Positions 63,490 to 64,000 of a DNA stretch of 64,000 bases are shown piece by piece. A program made the translations under genes and the position numbers. Position 1 is the stretch's first letter. Every line of letters begins with the position of its first letter. This stretch comes from Isoetes taiwanensis (Eukaryota > Streptophyta > Lycopodiopsida > Isoetales > Isoetaceae): NCBI GenBank assembly GCA_021234155.1, contig JAJEKV010000136.1, positions 496,001 to 560,000 on the forward strand, in the 5' to 3' direction. The notes under the pieces were generated by a model. The model ran no database searches. It had not been told where the DNA came from and worked only from the letters and a program-made list of their open reading frames with translations.

Positions 63490-64000
63490 GCACGAGATTG
63501 CCAACAACAAGTCCCTCCTTGCAAAAAGCCCAAAGACACTTACAAAATGTCACCGGTGAGGGAGATGACCAAGAGAAATGATCGGTGGTCAAGATCACTC
63601 CAATACCATTCCGATTGCCAATTGGAGATGAGGAGAGATGCTCCACGTGGTCTTGCATTCCGAATGATTACACCCTCGACTGCGGATGAAATGTGGACAT
63701 CATTATCACGTTATTCGCACCCGGTTTGCTCATGGAAAAAGGATGTTGCCCGAGTGCCTGAGACCATTCCTACGGGGTTAGTGCAGGAAATAGGTAAGCT
63801 TAATACAGTAAAGCAGGAAGTGTTGCATGCTGGAACAGCTCACATAACCGAGAAGAAGATAATTGATGTTGATGAGCATGTAGCCACAACTCCTGGTAGC
63901 AGCAGGAAAAGGAAACAAACAAATCACACCAAAAGTAAAAGGACCCCGGGATCAGCCAAGCACAAGTCCACAAGGGTTCACACTCCCACGACCAAGACAT
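63490..64000 (+). CDS. partial open frame running off the window, unknown family
   Basis: After a TAA at 63487 the frame is open to the window edge for about 170 codons: WSRSLQYHSDCQLEMRRDAP, RMITPSTADEMWTSLSRYSH, PETIPTGLVQEIGKLNTVKQ, KKIIDVDEHVATTPGSSRKR and a Lys/Ser/Thr-rich tail. The tail resembles a nuclear-localisation and linker region. The first internal ATG is 63547. Upstream sequence in other frames also looks coding, so a frameshift or intron is likely near 63490. The continuation beyond 64000 is needed to identify it. Confidence 0.35.

Overview
This window is nuclear DNA of a land plant. Marker genes are an intron-poor pentatricopeptide repeat (PPR) protein with E, E+ and DYW domains, a PLASTID MOVEMENT IMPAIRED 1 (PMI1) homologue, a plant-type SEC14 fragment, a receptor-kinase LRR N-terminal fragment and a plant-type NLI-interacting-factor (NIF) phosphatase domain. 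The very long spacers, several decayed LINE lineages and a chemically diverse DYW protein would suit a fern or another seed-free vascular plant. That placement is inference; nothing in the window names the species.

Layout: 0-0.4 kb holds the tail of a decayed PPR gene. At 3.28-5.6 kb lies a 5'-truncated LINE (A) containing a tRNA-like sequence and a local triplication. It sits beside minus-strand fragments, one of them resembling DUF7869. At 6.5-10.2 kb is a second LINE family (B), split by a tandem GCATGCATGC-rich repeat and cut off by two head-to-tail Ty1/copia gag-pol fragments (10.2-13.7 kb), one with primer-binding site and probable LTR. The clearest intact host genes follow: PPR-DYW (14.5-17.0 kb, +), a four-helix membrane protein (18.2-19.1 kb, +) and PMI1 (23.3-19.5 kb, -), the last two convergent. 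At 24.1-25.1 kb is a 5'-truncated LINE bounded by a 12-bp target-site duplication. From 29.6 to 32.3 kb a CACTA-like end is followed by a second LINE A copy.

The most interesting block is 33.9-42.2 kb. It holds two convergent, decayed multi-exon genes. The plus-strand gene resembles an uncharacterised transposase-like family (DFVENY, FSDGAASQFK, NHGKGEHDG). The minus-strand gene appears to join a coiled coil plus RING-like zinc finger, a NIF/FCP1-type HAD phosphatase domain and a Ulp1 (C48) cysteine protease domain. In both, the intron just before a 3' splice site carries the same CCACCACACTCCACC minisatellite in the same sense orientation, so the two arrays form a mirror-image pair around 36.4-41.7 kb. 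I read this as a large DNA transposon or degenerate accessory cassette not matching any family I can name.

From 42.2 kb to the end, host genes are mostly broken: two halves of an endonuclease-type reading frame lie 4.8 kb apart around an AT-rich block; fold-back and MITE-like elements occur; a pair of captured gene 5' ends (LRR receptor kinase + and SEC14 -) faces each other at 56.4-57.2 kb; there is a 110-bp near-perfect palindrome, a 0.4-kb tandem duplication, and degenerate coding sequence running off the right edge. No rRNA, CRISPR or bacterial-type feature is present.
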